Assembly: GCA_027335965.1 (NCBI GenBank)
Contig: DAHWGZ010000003.1
Coordinates: 1-32,059, forward strand
From: Acidiferrobacter sp.
Lineage (GTDB): Bacteria; Pseudomonadota; Gammaproteobacteria; Acidiferrobacterales; Acidiferrobacteraceae
Direction: 5' to 3'
DNA: 32,059 nt
Positions 8,541 through 16,843 of the stretch are shown in pieces. Under the pieces are notes generated by a model that saw nothing but the letters and a program-made list of their open reading frames with translations, was not told the origin of the DNA and ran no database searches. How positions within the stretch are numbered: the first letter of the stretch is position 1; each line of letters opens with the position of its first letter. The translations under genes were made by a program, and so were the position numbers.

Positions 8541-9965
8541 TTAAGGCAGGGTCACGACCACATAGGCGCTTTCCTTGCCGCGACGCACGAGCACCGGGAT
8601 CGGCGTGTGCGCCGGCAGGCCCGACACCAGGTGCGCGATCTGGCCGGGCGAGGTAATGGCCACGCCGTTCAGCTCCTGGATCACCATGCCCGGCGCGATG
8701 CCGGCGCTTTCCGCCGGGCCCGGCTCGACGGTCAGGACCACCACGCCATGATGGATGTCCATGTCGCTCAGTGCCTCATGGGTCAGCGGACCCACTTCCA
8801 TGTGCAGGCGCGAGAGCGTGATGTTATGGCTGCCCGGATGACGCAGGTTCTTCGGGAGCGTGCCCACGCGGACGTTTATGGTGAGCGGATGACCGTTGCG
8901 CATGATGCCCACCGGCACGCGGTCGCCCGGGCTCGTGTTGCCCACGAGCGGCGGGAGCTGGCCCACGCTGTACACCGGCTTGTCGTCATAGGTCATGATC
9001 ACGTCGCCTGGCTTCAGGCCGGCCTTGGCGGCCGGGCCATCGTGCGCAAGGCTTGCAATCAGCGCGCCGACCGGTTCCTTGAGGCGCATGGCGCGCGCCA
9101 TCTCGCTGCTCACGCCCTGGACATCGACCCCGAGCCAGCCGAAGCGGATCGCCTTGTGGCGCTCGAAGGCGTGGACGGCGCGCATGGCGGTATTGATCGG
9201 GATCGAGAACGACAGCCCCATGTAGCCGCCGTTGCTGGTGTAGATCTGGTCGTTGATGCCGACCACCTGGCCTTCCATATTGAACAACGGGCCGCCGGAG
9301 TTGCCTGGGTTGATCGGCACGTCGCTTTGGATGAAGGGGATGTATTCGTCATCCGAAAGCGGACGATTGATGGCACTCACGACGCCTTGCGTGACGGTGT
9401 TGTAGAAGCCAAAGGGCGCGCCCACGGCCAAAAGCCACTGGCCTACCTGCATCTGGTCGGAGTTGCCAAGCGGCACGGTGGGCAGGTCATGACCCTTGAT
9501 CTTCAGGAGGGCGGTGTCGTAACGCACCGACAGGCCCACGATCTTGGCCTTGTAGACGTGGTGGTTGGATAGCCCGACGACGATATGGCTCGCGCCGCGC
9601 ACGACATGGGCGGCGGTCACGATATAGCCCGAGTGGCTTATGATGAAGCCAGAGCCCAGCGACTCGACCTTTTCCTTCTGCGAGGGCTGGGCGTTCGGGC
9701 CCGAGAAGAATCGGCGGAAGAACGGGTAGAACGGCGAATTCGGCGGCACCGGGTTGGTCGGCATGGCGCCATGGACCGTCTTGGTGCTGGTGCTGCTGAT
9801 ATTCACCACCGCCGCCCCGTAGTGCTGGATGATCGGCGTGAAGTCGGGAAGTCCGACCATGGGCTGCGCGGAGGCCGCCTGCAAGGCGGTGCCCCCCATA
9901 AGTCCTGCTGCCAGCACGGCCGTTCCCCACCGCTGCCGGTGCGGTCGGTCTTTCAAGTGACCCAT
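8541..9965 (-). CDS. degP: Periplasmic serine protease DegP/HtrA (Do family)
   Basis: 474 residues from ATG at 9965, preceded by GAGGAG; a frame extends upstream but has no comparable ribosome-binding site. A signal peptide covers about 1-33 (ending ALQAASA). The trypsin-like domain carries the triad His120 (TAAHVV), Asp150 (YDTALLK) and Ser223 (NPGNSGGPL), with the LGNSD and GAPFGF loops typical of Do proteases. Two PDZ domains follow (about 260-355 and 375-470; GLKPGDVIMTYDDKPV and GIAPGMVIQELNGV). In the family this enzyme degrades or refolds misfolded envelope proteins. MucD is the equivalent name in Pseudomonas. An AT-rich tract just upstream (9978-10000) probably contains the promoter, but no clear sigma-E hexamers were identified. 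Confidence 0.92.
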   Translation of the reverse strand: MGHLKDRPHRQRWGTAVLAAGLMGGTALQAASAQPMVGLPDFTPIIQHYGAAVVNISSTSTKTVHGAMPTNPVPPNSPFYPFFRRFFSGPNAQPSQKEKVESLGSGFIISHSGYIVTAAHVVRGASHIVVGLSNHHVYKAKIVGLSVRYDTALLKIKGHDLPTVPLGNSDQMQVGQWLLAVGAPFGFYNTVTQGVVSAINRPLSDDEYIPFIQSDVPINPGNSGGPLFNMEGQVVGINDQIYTSNGGYMGLSFSIPINTAMRAVHAFERHKAIRFGWLGVDVQGVSSEMARAMRLKEPVGALIASLAHDGPAAKAGLKPGDVIMTYDDKPVYSVGQLPPLVGNTSPGDRVPVGIMRNGHPLTINVRVGTLPKNLRHPGSHNITLSRLHMEVGPLTHEALSDMDIHHGVVVLTVEPGPAESAGIAPGMVIQELNGVAITSPGQIAHLVSGLPAHTPIPVLVRRGKESAYVVVTLP

Positions 9966-10202
9966 GTCGATCTCCTCGTCGATAAAAATAAAATCGTGTA
10001 AGGCTGCGTATGGCCGGCGCGGCGACCGAATCACCCAGGGGTTCACGGGCCTTCGGTCCCGGGCCCATGAATGCCCATGCTACCGGAAACGCGTGCCTGC
10101 TCACGGCTTTGAGTGTGCTCGAAGCCGGTTGTTCCCCGTCGCCCAAAAAACTGTCGTGCGCCGCCTATGATAGCGCGGCGGGCGCCAGGTCCCAAGTATG
10201 GA

Positions 10203-10233
10203 CGCGAAAGGGCCGCGAAGCAGTCCGCGCGGC
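10203..10233 (-). terminator. Possible weak terminator after the DUF445 gene
   Basis: On the minus strand a GCCGCG/CGCGGC stem (arms at 10228-10233 and 10212-10217) with a ten-base loop is followed by CCTTTCG. It lies 27 bases past the stop codon of the DUF445 gene. The T-run is short, so termination is likely weak or the hairpin is chance in GC-rich DNA. Confidence 0.35.
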
Positions 10234-10259
10234 GGCCGTTTTGCCGACGGTGGCGCCGA

Positions 10260-11555
10260 TCAGGCGACAAAGCGGGTGACCGTATAGAGGATGAGGCCCA
10301 CGATGCCCCCGACCAGGGTGCCGTTGATGCGAATGAATTGCAGATCGCGGCCGATATTGAGCTCTATCTGGTCGATCAGGAAGGCATCATCCCAGGACTT
10401 GACCTGGGCGGCGATGAAAAGCCCGAGGGTGCGCCGGTAACGCTCGACGAGCGGCGGGGCATAGGATGCGATCTGGGCCTCGATCCAGGCATGGAGCGGC
10501 GCGCGATCGGCGAAGGAAGCCGCGAGCTCGCGGATGACGACCGCGAGCGTGCGCGTAGACCCCGCCTGTCCGGGCCGTTGTTCGATCTGCCCCAGGAGCC
10601 AGCCCTGGAGCCCATCCCAAAGGGCCGCGATGGCGATCTCCATTTCGGGATTATGGATGAGTTCGGTCTGCATGGCCTGGATGCGCGCGCGAAAGCGCGC
10701 GTCGTGCTTTAGCTTGTCGGAGACGTCGGTCACGGCCTCATCGAAGCGCCGGCGCAACACATGATCGTGGTCCTCGCGCACCGCCTGCAAGACGGTCTGC
10801 AGGGCGTCATAGAGCCGCTGAAGTATGGCGCGGCCCACGCGCTCGTCGAGATTGAGGGTCGAGGGCACGAAATCCATGTGGCGCGCGATGGCGAAGACGA
10901 GCTCCTGGCGCACGTCCTCGTGCTGCAGGAATTGATAGAGCTGGGTGAGGGCCTCATCGAGCAGCCATTGATGACGGCGGTCTTCGGCGAGGGTGTCCAG
11001 GATGCGTCCGGCGAGCAGGCCGGTATCCAGGCCCTCCAGGCCGGAGGCCAGGGCATCGGTGAGAAAGGCGCGCGCCTGACGTGGATCGACCTTGGCGAGG
11101 AGGCGACGCGTGACGTGGCCGAGGTAGGATTGGATGCGCTCGATGTTCTCTTCGCGCAGGCACCATTTGGCGATGCGTCGGCCGGGCCTGAACGTGTGGA
11201 TGCCATCGAGTATCTTGTCGGTGGAGAGAAACCGCGACTGGATGAATTCCCCGAGGCTATCGGCAATGCGGCCCTTGTTGGCGGCGATGATGGCGGTATG
11301 CGGCAGGCGCAGGCCCAGGGGGTGGCGGAACAGCGCCACCACCGCGAACCAGTCGGCCAGCGCGCCGATCATGGCCGCCCCGCTGAAGGCCGCCACGAAG
11401 CCAAGCCAAGGATGCCCCGGGCGGAAATGGCGCGCCGCCGCGTAAATCACGCCGGCGCTCGCCAGGAGCGCGACGGCCGCCAGACGCGCGGCGCGCAATC
11501 GCGCGCGCTTGAGGCTGTCGTTCGAACGCCTTGAGGTGGGGCCGGTGGCAGTCAT
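10260..11555 (-). CDS. DUF445 family inner-membrane protein
   Basis: 431 residues from ATG at 11555. After a basic N-terminus come two hydrophobic helices (about 24-42 and 48-75, containing GAMIGALADWFAVVALFRHPLG, a hallmark of DUF445/YheB-type proteins). Then follows IPHTAII-like LRLPHTAIIAANKGRIADSLGEF, a long charged helical region (about 100-400), and a C-terminal hydrophobic helix (GTLVGGIVGLILYTV). Members are widespread membrane proteins of unknown biochemical role. No strong ribosome-binding site precedes the chosen start, so a later start is possible, but it fits the homologous length. It is transcribed in the same direction as degP, with about 294 bases between them, so it probably has its own unit. 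Confidence 0.8.
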   Translation of the reverse strand: MTATGPTSRRSNDSLKRARLRAARLAAVALLASAGVIYAAARHFRPGHPWLGFVAAFSGAAMIGALADWFAVVALFRHPLGLRLPHTAIIAANKGRIADSLGEFIQSRFLSTDKILDGIHTFRPGRRIAKWCLREENIERIQSYLGHVTRRLLAKVDPRQARAFLTDALASGLEGLDTGLLAGRILDTLAEDRRHQWLLDEALTQLYQFLQHEDVRQELVFAIARHMDFVPSTLNLDERVGRAILQRLYDALQTVLQAVREDHDHVLRRRFDEAVTDVSDKLKHDARFRARIQAMQTELIHNPEMEIAIAALWDGLQGWLLGQIEQRPGQAGSTRTLAVVIRELAASFADRAPLHAWIEAQIASYAPPLVERYRRTLGLFIAAQVKSWDDAFLIDQIELNIGRDLQFIRINGTLVGGIVGLILYTVTRFVA

Positions 11556-11617
11556 GGGCACTGGCCAAGGATAGCGGGATGACCACGCTTTGTCGCCGGT
11601 TTTCGGGCCATCCGGGG

Positions 11618-12536
11618 TCAGATAAGGGCGGCGGCGCGCCTGGAGGCGACGAAGATGCCTTGTTCGTGGCTCAGCGAGCGGCCGCGCAGCCATGCGGCGA
11701 GCGCCGGCCGCCTCAATGGATGAGCCATGGGGATGACGCCCTCGACGATGGCGCTATGCTGCGGATCCCCGGGGAGCGGGGCGATGAAGGCGCGGTCGAT
11801 CGTGATGAGCGTGGTGGGCAGGTCGGTGAGGTAACTGAGCGAGGCCTGTCCCGTGCCGAAATCATCGATGGCAAACTGCAGTCCCCGCTGACACCAGGCA
11901 TCGAGCGTGCGGCGCGCGCTCGGGATCGGCAAAGGCGGCTCACTCGGTGATCTCGAGGGTGATGTGATGGGTCGCCGTGCCGCTCGCGCGCAGCACCTCG
12001 CAGACGCGGTGGTGGATCTCGGGATCCTGGAATTGAGTCGGCGACGGGTTGACGGCGATCTGCGGCGTGAGTCCCTGGTCCATCCAGCGCCGTTGCTGCC
12101 GGCACGCCTCCCGCAGCACCCGCTCGCCGAGCGGTATGATGAGCGCCGACTCCTTTGCGATTGGCACGAAACCTTCCGGGGATTGCGGCTGTTCCTCGGG
12201 ATGCCGCCAGCGCAGCTGGGCTTCCACGGCCGTGACACGTCCGGTGGCGAGTTCGACTTGCGGCTGGTAATGAAGCATGAATCGGTCTTCGGCGAGGGCC
12301 TTGCGCAGGCGTTTCTGAAGGGATTGACGGTCACGCGTGGTGCGATCTAGGGGCTGCTCGAACAGCGACCAGCGATTGCGCCCCCCGCGCTTGGCCTCGT
12401 GCGTGGCGAGGTCGGCATGGCGCAGCCGCGTTTGAGGGTCGCTCTCATCGAACGGATGGATCGTAAGGCCGATGCTCGCCTGGGTCGAGACCTGGTCTAT
12501 GCCGATGCGCACCGGGGTGCGCATGGCCGCGCGCTC
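11618..12536 (-). pseudogene. Decayed GGDEF-EAL (cyclic-di-GMP) gene remnant
   Basis: Reading leftwards from about 12536, frame one gives the tail of a GGDEF domain (ASIGLTIHPFDESDPQTRLRHADLATHEAKRGGRNRW) and the first half of an EAL domain (HYQPQVELATG, LRWRHPEE, VNPSPTQF, LEITE). There TGA at 11942-11940 replaces the serine codon that normally follows LEITE. The same frame continues AAFADPERA, and then a one-base shift is needed to read ARRTLDAWCQRGLQFAIDDFGTGQASLSYL in the next frame. After IVEGVIPMAHPLRR the usual EGVET and QGYLF segments are missing, so there is an internal deletion. The GGDEF signature itself is absent, and EAL reads EAQ. Nonsense, frameshift, deletion and 5' truncation together make it a clear pseudogene. 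The 5' end abuts the LysE-family gene. Confidence 0.85.
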
Positions 12537-12552
12537 GTGGCGGCTCGCGGGA

Positions 12553-13194
12553 TCAGGGCGTCGGGATGCGGGGACTTGCCAGAAAGTGGCCGGCACTGCC
12601 CAGGGCGACGACCCCGAGAATGATGATGAAGATCGCCGACACGCGATTGATGAGAATGAGGGTGCGCGATTCGAGGTGCGTATGGAGGCGCGAGGTCACG
12701 AGACTGAGCGAGACCCACCACACAAGGCAACCGGAAAATATCCCGGCGACCAGCAACATCAGGCGGGGGAGGGTCGAGTGGTCCATCTGCAGCGTCGTGA
12801 ACACCACGATGAAAAACAAGATGGTGAGGGGATTTGCAAGCGTAAGCAGGAGCGATGACACGAACGTCCATAGCACGCCAGGTCCCCCATAGCGGTGCGC
12901 GTGGGCCCTTCGCCGCGGCCGAAAGAAGAACGCGCGTCCGCCGAACCACAGGCACAGGATGCCGGCCCCGAGGTGAATCCAGAAGCGCGCGCTCGCCAGA
13001 AAATTCGATACCACGCTCAAGCTCAGGCCCGCGAGCCCGGCATAGAACGCGTCGGCGCTGGCAGCCCCCGCGCCGCTTAATATTCCCGCGAGGCGCCCAT
13101 GTGCCAAGGTTCTTTGAATGGTGAGCAGGCCGACCGGTCCGATGGGCGCGGATGTGATGATGCCGACGATAAGCCCTATGAAAAACGGTTCCAC
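12553..13194 (-). CDS. LysE/RhtB family amino-acid exporter
   Basis: 213 residues from GTG at 13194, with GAGGAG just upstream at slightly short spacing; a TTG 20 codons earlier is less likely. The protein opens EPFFIGLIVGIITSAPIGPVGLLTIQRTL, the LysE-family first helix with the APIGPVG motif. About six hydrophobic segments follow, including LLTLANPLTILFF (the ANP motif) in the middle. The family exports amino acids or related small molecules across the inner membrane; the substrate cannot be read from sequence. It is divergent from a LysR-type regulator 352 bases away, the layout of known exporter-regulator pairs such as lysE-lysG and argO-argP, suggesting substrate-induced expression. Confidence 0.8.
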   Translation of the reverse strand: MEPFFIGLIVGIITSAPIGPVGLLTIQRTLAHGRLAGILSGAGAASADAFYAGLAGLSLSVVSNFLASARFWIHLGAGILCLWFGGRAFFFRPRRRAHAHRYGGPGVLWTFVSSLLLTLANPLTILFFIVVFTTLQMDHSTLPRLMLLVAGIFSGCLVWWVSLSLVTSRLHTHLESRTLILINRVSAIFIIILGVVALGSAGHFLASPRIPTP

Positions 13195-13545
13195 GCCACT
13201 CCTCGGCCCAGCCGCCCCTATCGTGCGCGGCCCTGCCGTGCGGATCGCTAGCAATTGTCGTGTTTGGGCCGCGGCCCCCCTTGGCGGGCCTGGCGGTCCG
13301 CCGGGGCGCTATCCTAAAACGGCTGGGCGGGAAAGGCCAGAAGAGATCGGATCCGGGGTCCGGGCGCGGGCCGCCCGGCGCGAGGCCAAGGCCATCGGAT
13401 GGGGCGTGTGGCGGGGGCGGGGGCCGCGCAAGGCGCGCTTGCGGCCAGGCGGACCCATGCCGGCGGCCTTGTCAAGATAGCCGCGTGACGGGCGGCGGTG
13501 TACAGTCCCCCTGTGGCCCTTATGGCCATTTCCTCATGGTGCGTC
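13195..13545. other. Divergent intergenic region, LysE exporter / LysR regulator
   Basis: About 350 bases without a recognisable gene. It should contain both promoters and any LysR binding site. No decisive T-N11-A palindrome or promoter pair stands out in the GC-rich sequence; TACAGT at 13501-13506 is a possible -10 for the regulator. Confidence 0.4.
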
Positions 13546-14466
13546 ATGGCAAGGCCCGACCCTCAACTGCTTTTGACTTGGACGGTAGTGGCGCGCATGG
13601 GGAGCATCAATGCCGCCGCGGATACCCTGGGTCTTACGCAACCCGCGGTCTCGAACCAGCTGCGACGGCTCCAGGAGTGGTTGGGGGAGCCGCTTTATCG
13701 CCGCCATGGGCGGGGGGTCACGCCGACCGCCTTGGGCAAGCGCTTGCTGCGCATCGCCTCCGAGATCGAGGGGGCGCTCACCGATGCCGAGGCGCTCCGC
13801 ACGGACGTTCAGGGCCTCATGCAGGGGAGTCTGTTGTTGGCGGCGAGCCAGACCAACGCCGAATTCCTGTTGCTGCGCGCGATGGCGGCGTTTCAGAAGC
13901 GCTATCCGATGATCACCGTGCGCCTGCAGTCCGCGAATTCCGAGGAGGCGCGCCGGCGCGTGGACGTCGCGGATCTTGCGTTCGTGGAGGACGCGGTGTT
14001 GCCGGAATCGGTGCCGGGGCTCAAGGGCAAGACCCTGTTCGAGACCGATATCCGCGTCCTGTTGAACGCCGACCACCCGTTGGCGCAAAGGCCGGAGGAT
14101 GAGCCGGTGGCGCTCAGCGAGCTGGCGGGCGTGTCGGTGGTGTGGCGGGAGCCCGGTTCCGGCACCCGCGACCGCGTCGAGGTGGCTTTTCGGCAGGCGG
14201 GCCTCGAGCCTGAGATCCGCTATGAATTCAGCGCCGGCGCTGCGGTGCGCGAGGCGGTCCGCTGCGGGCTCGGCGTGGGTTTTGTGTCGGCCCTGTCGGC
14301 CATGCCCCCGGATCTTTGCACGCGGCCGGTCGTGCCGCGTATCGTGCAGTCCCTTTCGGTGATCTATCAGGGGCCGCTCAGCCGCCCCGGCGAGGCGTTT
14401 CTGGCGGTCCTGGAAGACATGATGCGCGCCGGGGTCTACGCGGCCCCGCGCGGCGTCGGTCCTTGA
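13546..14466 (+). CDS. LysR-type transcriptional regulator
   Basis: 306 residues from ATG at 13546 (starts at 13498 or 13522 are also in frame; none has a clear ribosome-binding site). Residues about 5-62 form the LysR winged helix-turn-helix (LTWTVVARMGSINAAADTLGLTQPAVSNQLRRLQEWLGEPLYRR). Residues about 85-295 form the periplasmic-binding-like effector domain (GSLLLAASQTNAEFLLL, GVSVVWREPGSGTRDRVE, VREAVRCGLGVGFVSA). Length and layout are normal. The REPGSGTR segment is typical of members that recognise small carboxylate or sulfonate/phosphonate-type ligands, but the inducer is unknown. The divergent LysE-type exporter is the most likely target. Confidence 0.85.
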   Translation: MARPDPQLLLTWTVVARMGSINAAADTLGLTQPAVSNQLRRLQEWLGEPLYRRHGRGVTPTALGKRLLRIASEIEGALTDAEALRTDVQGLMQGSLLLAASQTNAEFLLLRAMAAFQKRYPMITVRLQSANSEEARRRVDVADLAFVEDAVLPESVPGLKGKTLFETDIRVLLNADHPLAQRPEDEPVALSELAGVSVVWREPGSGTRDRVEVAFRQAGLEPEIRYEFSAGAAVREAVRCGLGVGFVSALSAMPPDLCTRPVVPRIVQSLSVIYQGPLSRPGEAFLAVLEDMMRAGVYAAPRGVGP

Positions 14467-14489
14467 TCGGGCGGGAGCCGGGGCGTGAA

Positions 14490-14518
14490 ATGAACGCGTG
14501 CGAGCAACGCGGTACAAT
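14490..14518 (+). promoter_or_regulatory. Candidate promoter of ampD-ampE
   Basis: TACAAT at 14513-14518 is a good -10 hexamer, 28 bases before the ampD start. ATGAAC at 14490-14495 is a weak -35 at 17-base spacing. It sits right after the lysR gene, so ampDE probably has its own promoter. Confidence 0.4.
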
Positions 14519-14545
14519 GGTGCGGGCAATGAGGATGGCGGGCTT

Positions 14546-15133
14546 ATGATCGGCGCGATCGATGCGCGGGGGTGGCTCGCGGGTGTCCGCCGCGCGGCCT
14601 CGCCCCATTATGATGCGCGCCCGCCGGGCATGGCCGCGGAGGTCCTGATCATTCATGCGATCAGCCTACCCGAGGGCTGCTATGGCGGGGGGGATGTGGA
14701 GCGACTTTTCATGAATACCCTGGATACGGGCCCCGCAGGCTATGCCGATCTTCGCGGGCTGCGGGTGTCGGCGCATTGCTTCATCCGCCGCGATGGCGAG
14801 GTCGTGCAGTTCGTGTCCTTCGAGGATCGGGCGTGGCACGCCGGCGTATCGCGATGCGAGGGGCGCGAACGCGTCAATGACTTTTCGGTGGGCATAGAGC
14901 TCGAGGGCACGGATCACGGCCCGTTCGAGGACGCCCAGTATCGGTCTTTGCAGGCGGTATCCGAGGCGCTCATGCGCCATTATCCGGCGATCACCAGCGG
15001 GCGCCTCTATGGGCACTCGGAGATCGCCCCCGGGCGCAAGACGGATCCCGGACCATTTTTTGATTGGGCCCGGTATCGCCACGCGTTGCGTTCGGTGGGT
15101 GCCGGGATATCGGGAGGGGGAGGACTAGGGTGA
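14546..15133 (+). CDS. ampD: 1,6-anhydro-N-acetylmuramyl-L-alanine amidase AmpD
   Basis: 195 residues from ATG at 14546. The amidase_2 fold shows the full zinc site: His37 (LIIHAIS), His157 (GHSEIAPGRKTDPGP) and Asp167, with catalytic Glu119 (GIELEG). These correspond to His34, His154, Asp164 and Glu116 of Citrobacter AmpD with a constant offset of three. AmpD cleaves the peptide from anhydro-muropeptides in the cytoplasm during cell-wall recycling, keeping AmpR-activating muropeptides low. Its TGA stop overlaps the ATG of ampE (TGATG), so the two are translationally coupled. A C-terminal Gly-rich tail (GAGISGGGGLG) is short and probably unstructured. Confidence 0.93.
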   Translation: MIGAIDARGWLAGVRRAASPHYDARPPGMAAEVLIIHAISLPEGCYGGGDVERLFMNTLDTGPAGYADLRGLRVSAHCFIRRDGEVVQFVSFEDRAWHAGVSRCEGRERVNDFSVGIELEGTDHGPFEDAQYRSLQAVSEALMRHYPAITSGRLYGHSEIAPGRKTDPGPFFDWARYRHALRSVGAGISGGGGLG

Positions 15134-16059
15134 TGGCAATCACGTTGATCATCATACTCTTTGCGGTCGCGCTCGATCGTTTGTTCCCGGATCGCGGCCG
15201 GATCCCGCCGTTTCTGTGGTACGAGGACTGGGTGCGCGGCGTAGAGCAGCGCTTCAATGCCGGGACGCGCGGGCAGGGTCTGGCGGCGGTGCTGGTGGTG
15301 GCGGGCCCGGTCATACTCGGGGTGGCGCTGATCCGCTACATATTGAGCCATGTCAGCTATTCCCTGGTCTACATCTTCGACATCCTCGTGCTTTATCTGT
15401 GTCTGGACCTGTATCGGTTGACGCGCGAGGCGGTAGGGGTCTCGGAGTCGCTGGAGTCGGGCGACGTGCTCACGGCCGCCACGCATCTTGAGAGGATGAC
15501 CGGCAAGACCACCGGTGATGTGACGGAGGCGTCCATGGCCCAAGCCACGGTCGAGGTGGTCTTGAAACACGCCAACGGCGCCGTCATGGCACCGCTTTTC
15601 TGGTTCATCCTTTTTGGTCCCGTGGCGGTCGTTCTGCAGCGGCTGGCTACGCTGCTCGACCGCCTGTGGGGTCACCGCAGCACCCAGTTCGCGGAGTTCG
15701 GGTGGGCGGCGGCGCGGCTCGATGACCTGCTGGGTTGGGTGCCGGCGCGCATCACGGCGCTCAGTTACGGCATCATGGGCAGCTTCGAGGACGCCCTGCA
15801 CTGCTGGCGGCGGCAGGCGGGCATGTGGTCCGACATCAACAGCGGCCCGCTGCTGGCCTCGGGCTTTGGCGCCATGCACATGAGCGCCTGCGAGGAGCCC
15901 GAGGAGGAGGATATGCCGGGGCTGCCGGCGGTGCGCGGCTACGTCGTCAATGCCGCCGATATCCGCCGCGCGGTGGCGTTGCTCTGGCGCGTGCTGCTGT
16001 TTTGGCTGGCGGTGGCGCTCTTGATGGCCGGGGCCCGCCTGTTCGGCGTATTCGGCTGA
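15133..16059 (+). CDS. ampE: Inner-membrane protein AmpE (CobD/CbiB-like)
   Basis: 308 residues from ATG at 15133, overlapping the ampD stop; GGAGGA lies about nine bases upstream. Hydrophobic segments occur at about 2-14, 48-67, 74-92, 155-175 and 285-303. ESLESGD..., then FWFILFGPVAVVLQRLA and the LDDLLGWVPARITALSYGIMG segment are typical of the AmpE/CobD superfamily. Its position after ampD is the classical ampDE operon. AmpE is described as a modulator of beta-lactamase induction; its biochemical activity is not settled. No ampR or ampC is in the window. Confidence 0.85.
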   Translation: MAITLIIILFAVALDRLFPDRGRIPPFLWYEDWVRGVEQRFNAGTRGQGLAAVLVVAGPVILGVALIRYILSHVSYSLVYIFDILVLYLCLDLYRLTREAVGVSESLESGDVLTAATHLERMTGKTTGDVTEASMAQATVEVVLKHANGAVMAPLFWFILFGPVAVVLQRLATLLDRLWGHRSTQFAEFGWAAARLDDLLGWVPARITALSYGIMGSFEDALHCWRRQAGMWSDINSGPLLASGFGAMHMSACEEPEEEDMPGLPAVRGYVVNAADIRRAVALLWRVLLFWLAVALLMAGARLFGVFG

Positions 16060-16065
16060 GAATGG

Positions 16066-16095
16066 GCGTAGGCGCGGCGATCGCCGCGCCTACGC
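16066..16095. terminator. 30-bp perfect palindrome between convergent ampE and HAD genes
   Basis: The 15-base arms are exactly complementary around GCGATCGC with no unpaired loop beyond a possible GATC tetraloop. The palindrome starts seven bases after the ampE stop and covers the last two codons of the convergent phosphatase gene. As RNA from either strand it would be a strong GC hairpin suitable for bidirectional termination or 3'-end protection. Neither side has a T-run, so intrinsic termination is not assured. Confidence 0.5.
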
Positions 16096-16767
16096 GAACA
16101 ACGCCTGCGCGGGCGGGTCGGTGCGCAGGACCTCCCAGCCACGCTCCTCGGCGGTGGCGAGCAGGATCGGGTCGGGGTCCACGGCAATGGCCCGCGAGAC
16201 CGCCTCCAGTAGCGGCAGGTCATTGTGCGAGTCGCTATAAAACACGCTGTCGGTGAACGCCAGGTCGTGGTCCGCCATCCACGACCGCACGCGCGCCACC
16301 TTGCCCTCGCGGAAGCAGGGTATCCCGTCCGGGCGACCGGTGAAGCGCCCATCGCGCTGCTCGGCCACGGTGGCGACGGGATGCGGAATATCGAGGCTCT
16401 CGGCTATGGGCGCGGTCACGAAGTCGTTGGTCGCGGTCACGAGCGCAAGCGTCGCCCCCTGCGCCCGGTAGCGCTGAAGCAGCGGCGCCACCCACGGTTT
16501 GACCATCGGCCGCACGCATTCCTCGATGAAGCGCGCGCGCCAAGCGAGCAGCTCGGCGCGCGGGAGGCGCTGCAAGGGCTCAAGAGCGAACGCCAGAAAC
16601 TCCGCGATGTCGAGCGAGCCGGCCTTGTAGTCTTCATAGAACCGGGCGTTGGCGCGCTCGTAGGTCGGGCCGTCCACGGCCCCGGTGGCGACCAGGAAAC
16701 GCCCCCAGGAGTAGTCGCTGTCACCGGCGAGCAGGGTGTTGTCCAAATCAAACAGTGCGAGCGCCAA
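16090..16767 (-). CDS. HAD-IB family phosphatase (SerB-like)
   Basis: 225 residues from a TTG start at 16767, supported by GGGGGAG just upstream and by the family's usual opening LALFDLDNTLLAGDSD. Motif I is Asp7-x-Asp9-x-Thr11. Motif II is LVTATN (Thr111), followed by a conserved Lys156, and motif III is SDSHNDLPLL (Asp179, Asp183). A helical cap lies between motifs I and II, as in class IB. The enzyme hydrolyses a small phosphomonoester in the cytoplasm. From memory, a homologue next to rppH in Pseudomonas has been linked to histidinol-phosphate hydrolysis; phosphoserine is the other usual substrate, and the sequence alone does not choose. It is divergent from rppH with only 76 bases between starts, so the two promoters overlap. 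Confidence 0.8.
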   Translation of the reverse strand: MALALFDLDNTLLAGDSDYSWGRFLVATGAVDGPTYERANARFYEDYKAGSLDIAEFLAFALEPLQRLPRAELLAWRARFIEECVRPMVKPWVAPLLQRYRAQGATLALVTATNDFVTAPIAESLDIPHPVATVAEQRDGRFTGRPDGIPCFREGKVARVRSWMADHDLAFTDSVFYSDSHNDLPLLEAVSRAIAVDPDPILLATAEERGWEVLRTDPPAQALFA

Positions 16768-16843
16768 TTCTCCCCCTACATTGCCGTAGCCGGCGGATTC
16801 TGTGAAAATGGGCCTATTCTAACTAGCTAACGTCTTGTTGTAT

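Noticed and set aside
11940..11942. TGA inside the EAL remnant as a possible recoded selenocysteine
   Set aside because: The position is a conserved serine in EAL proteins, a frameshift and deletion follow, and no selenocysteine-insertion hairpin is evident; it is a nonsense mutation.
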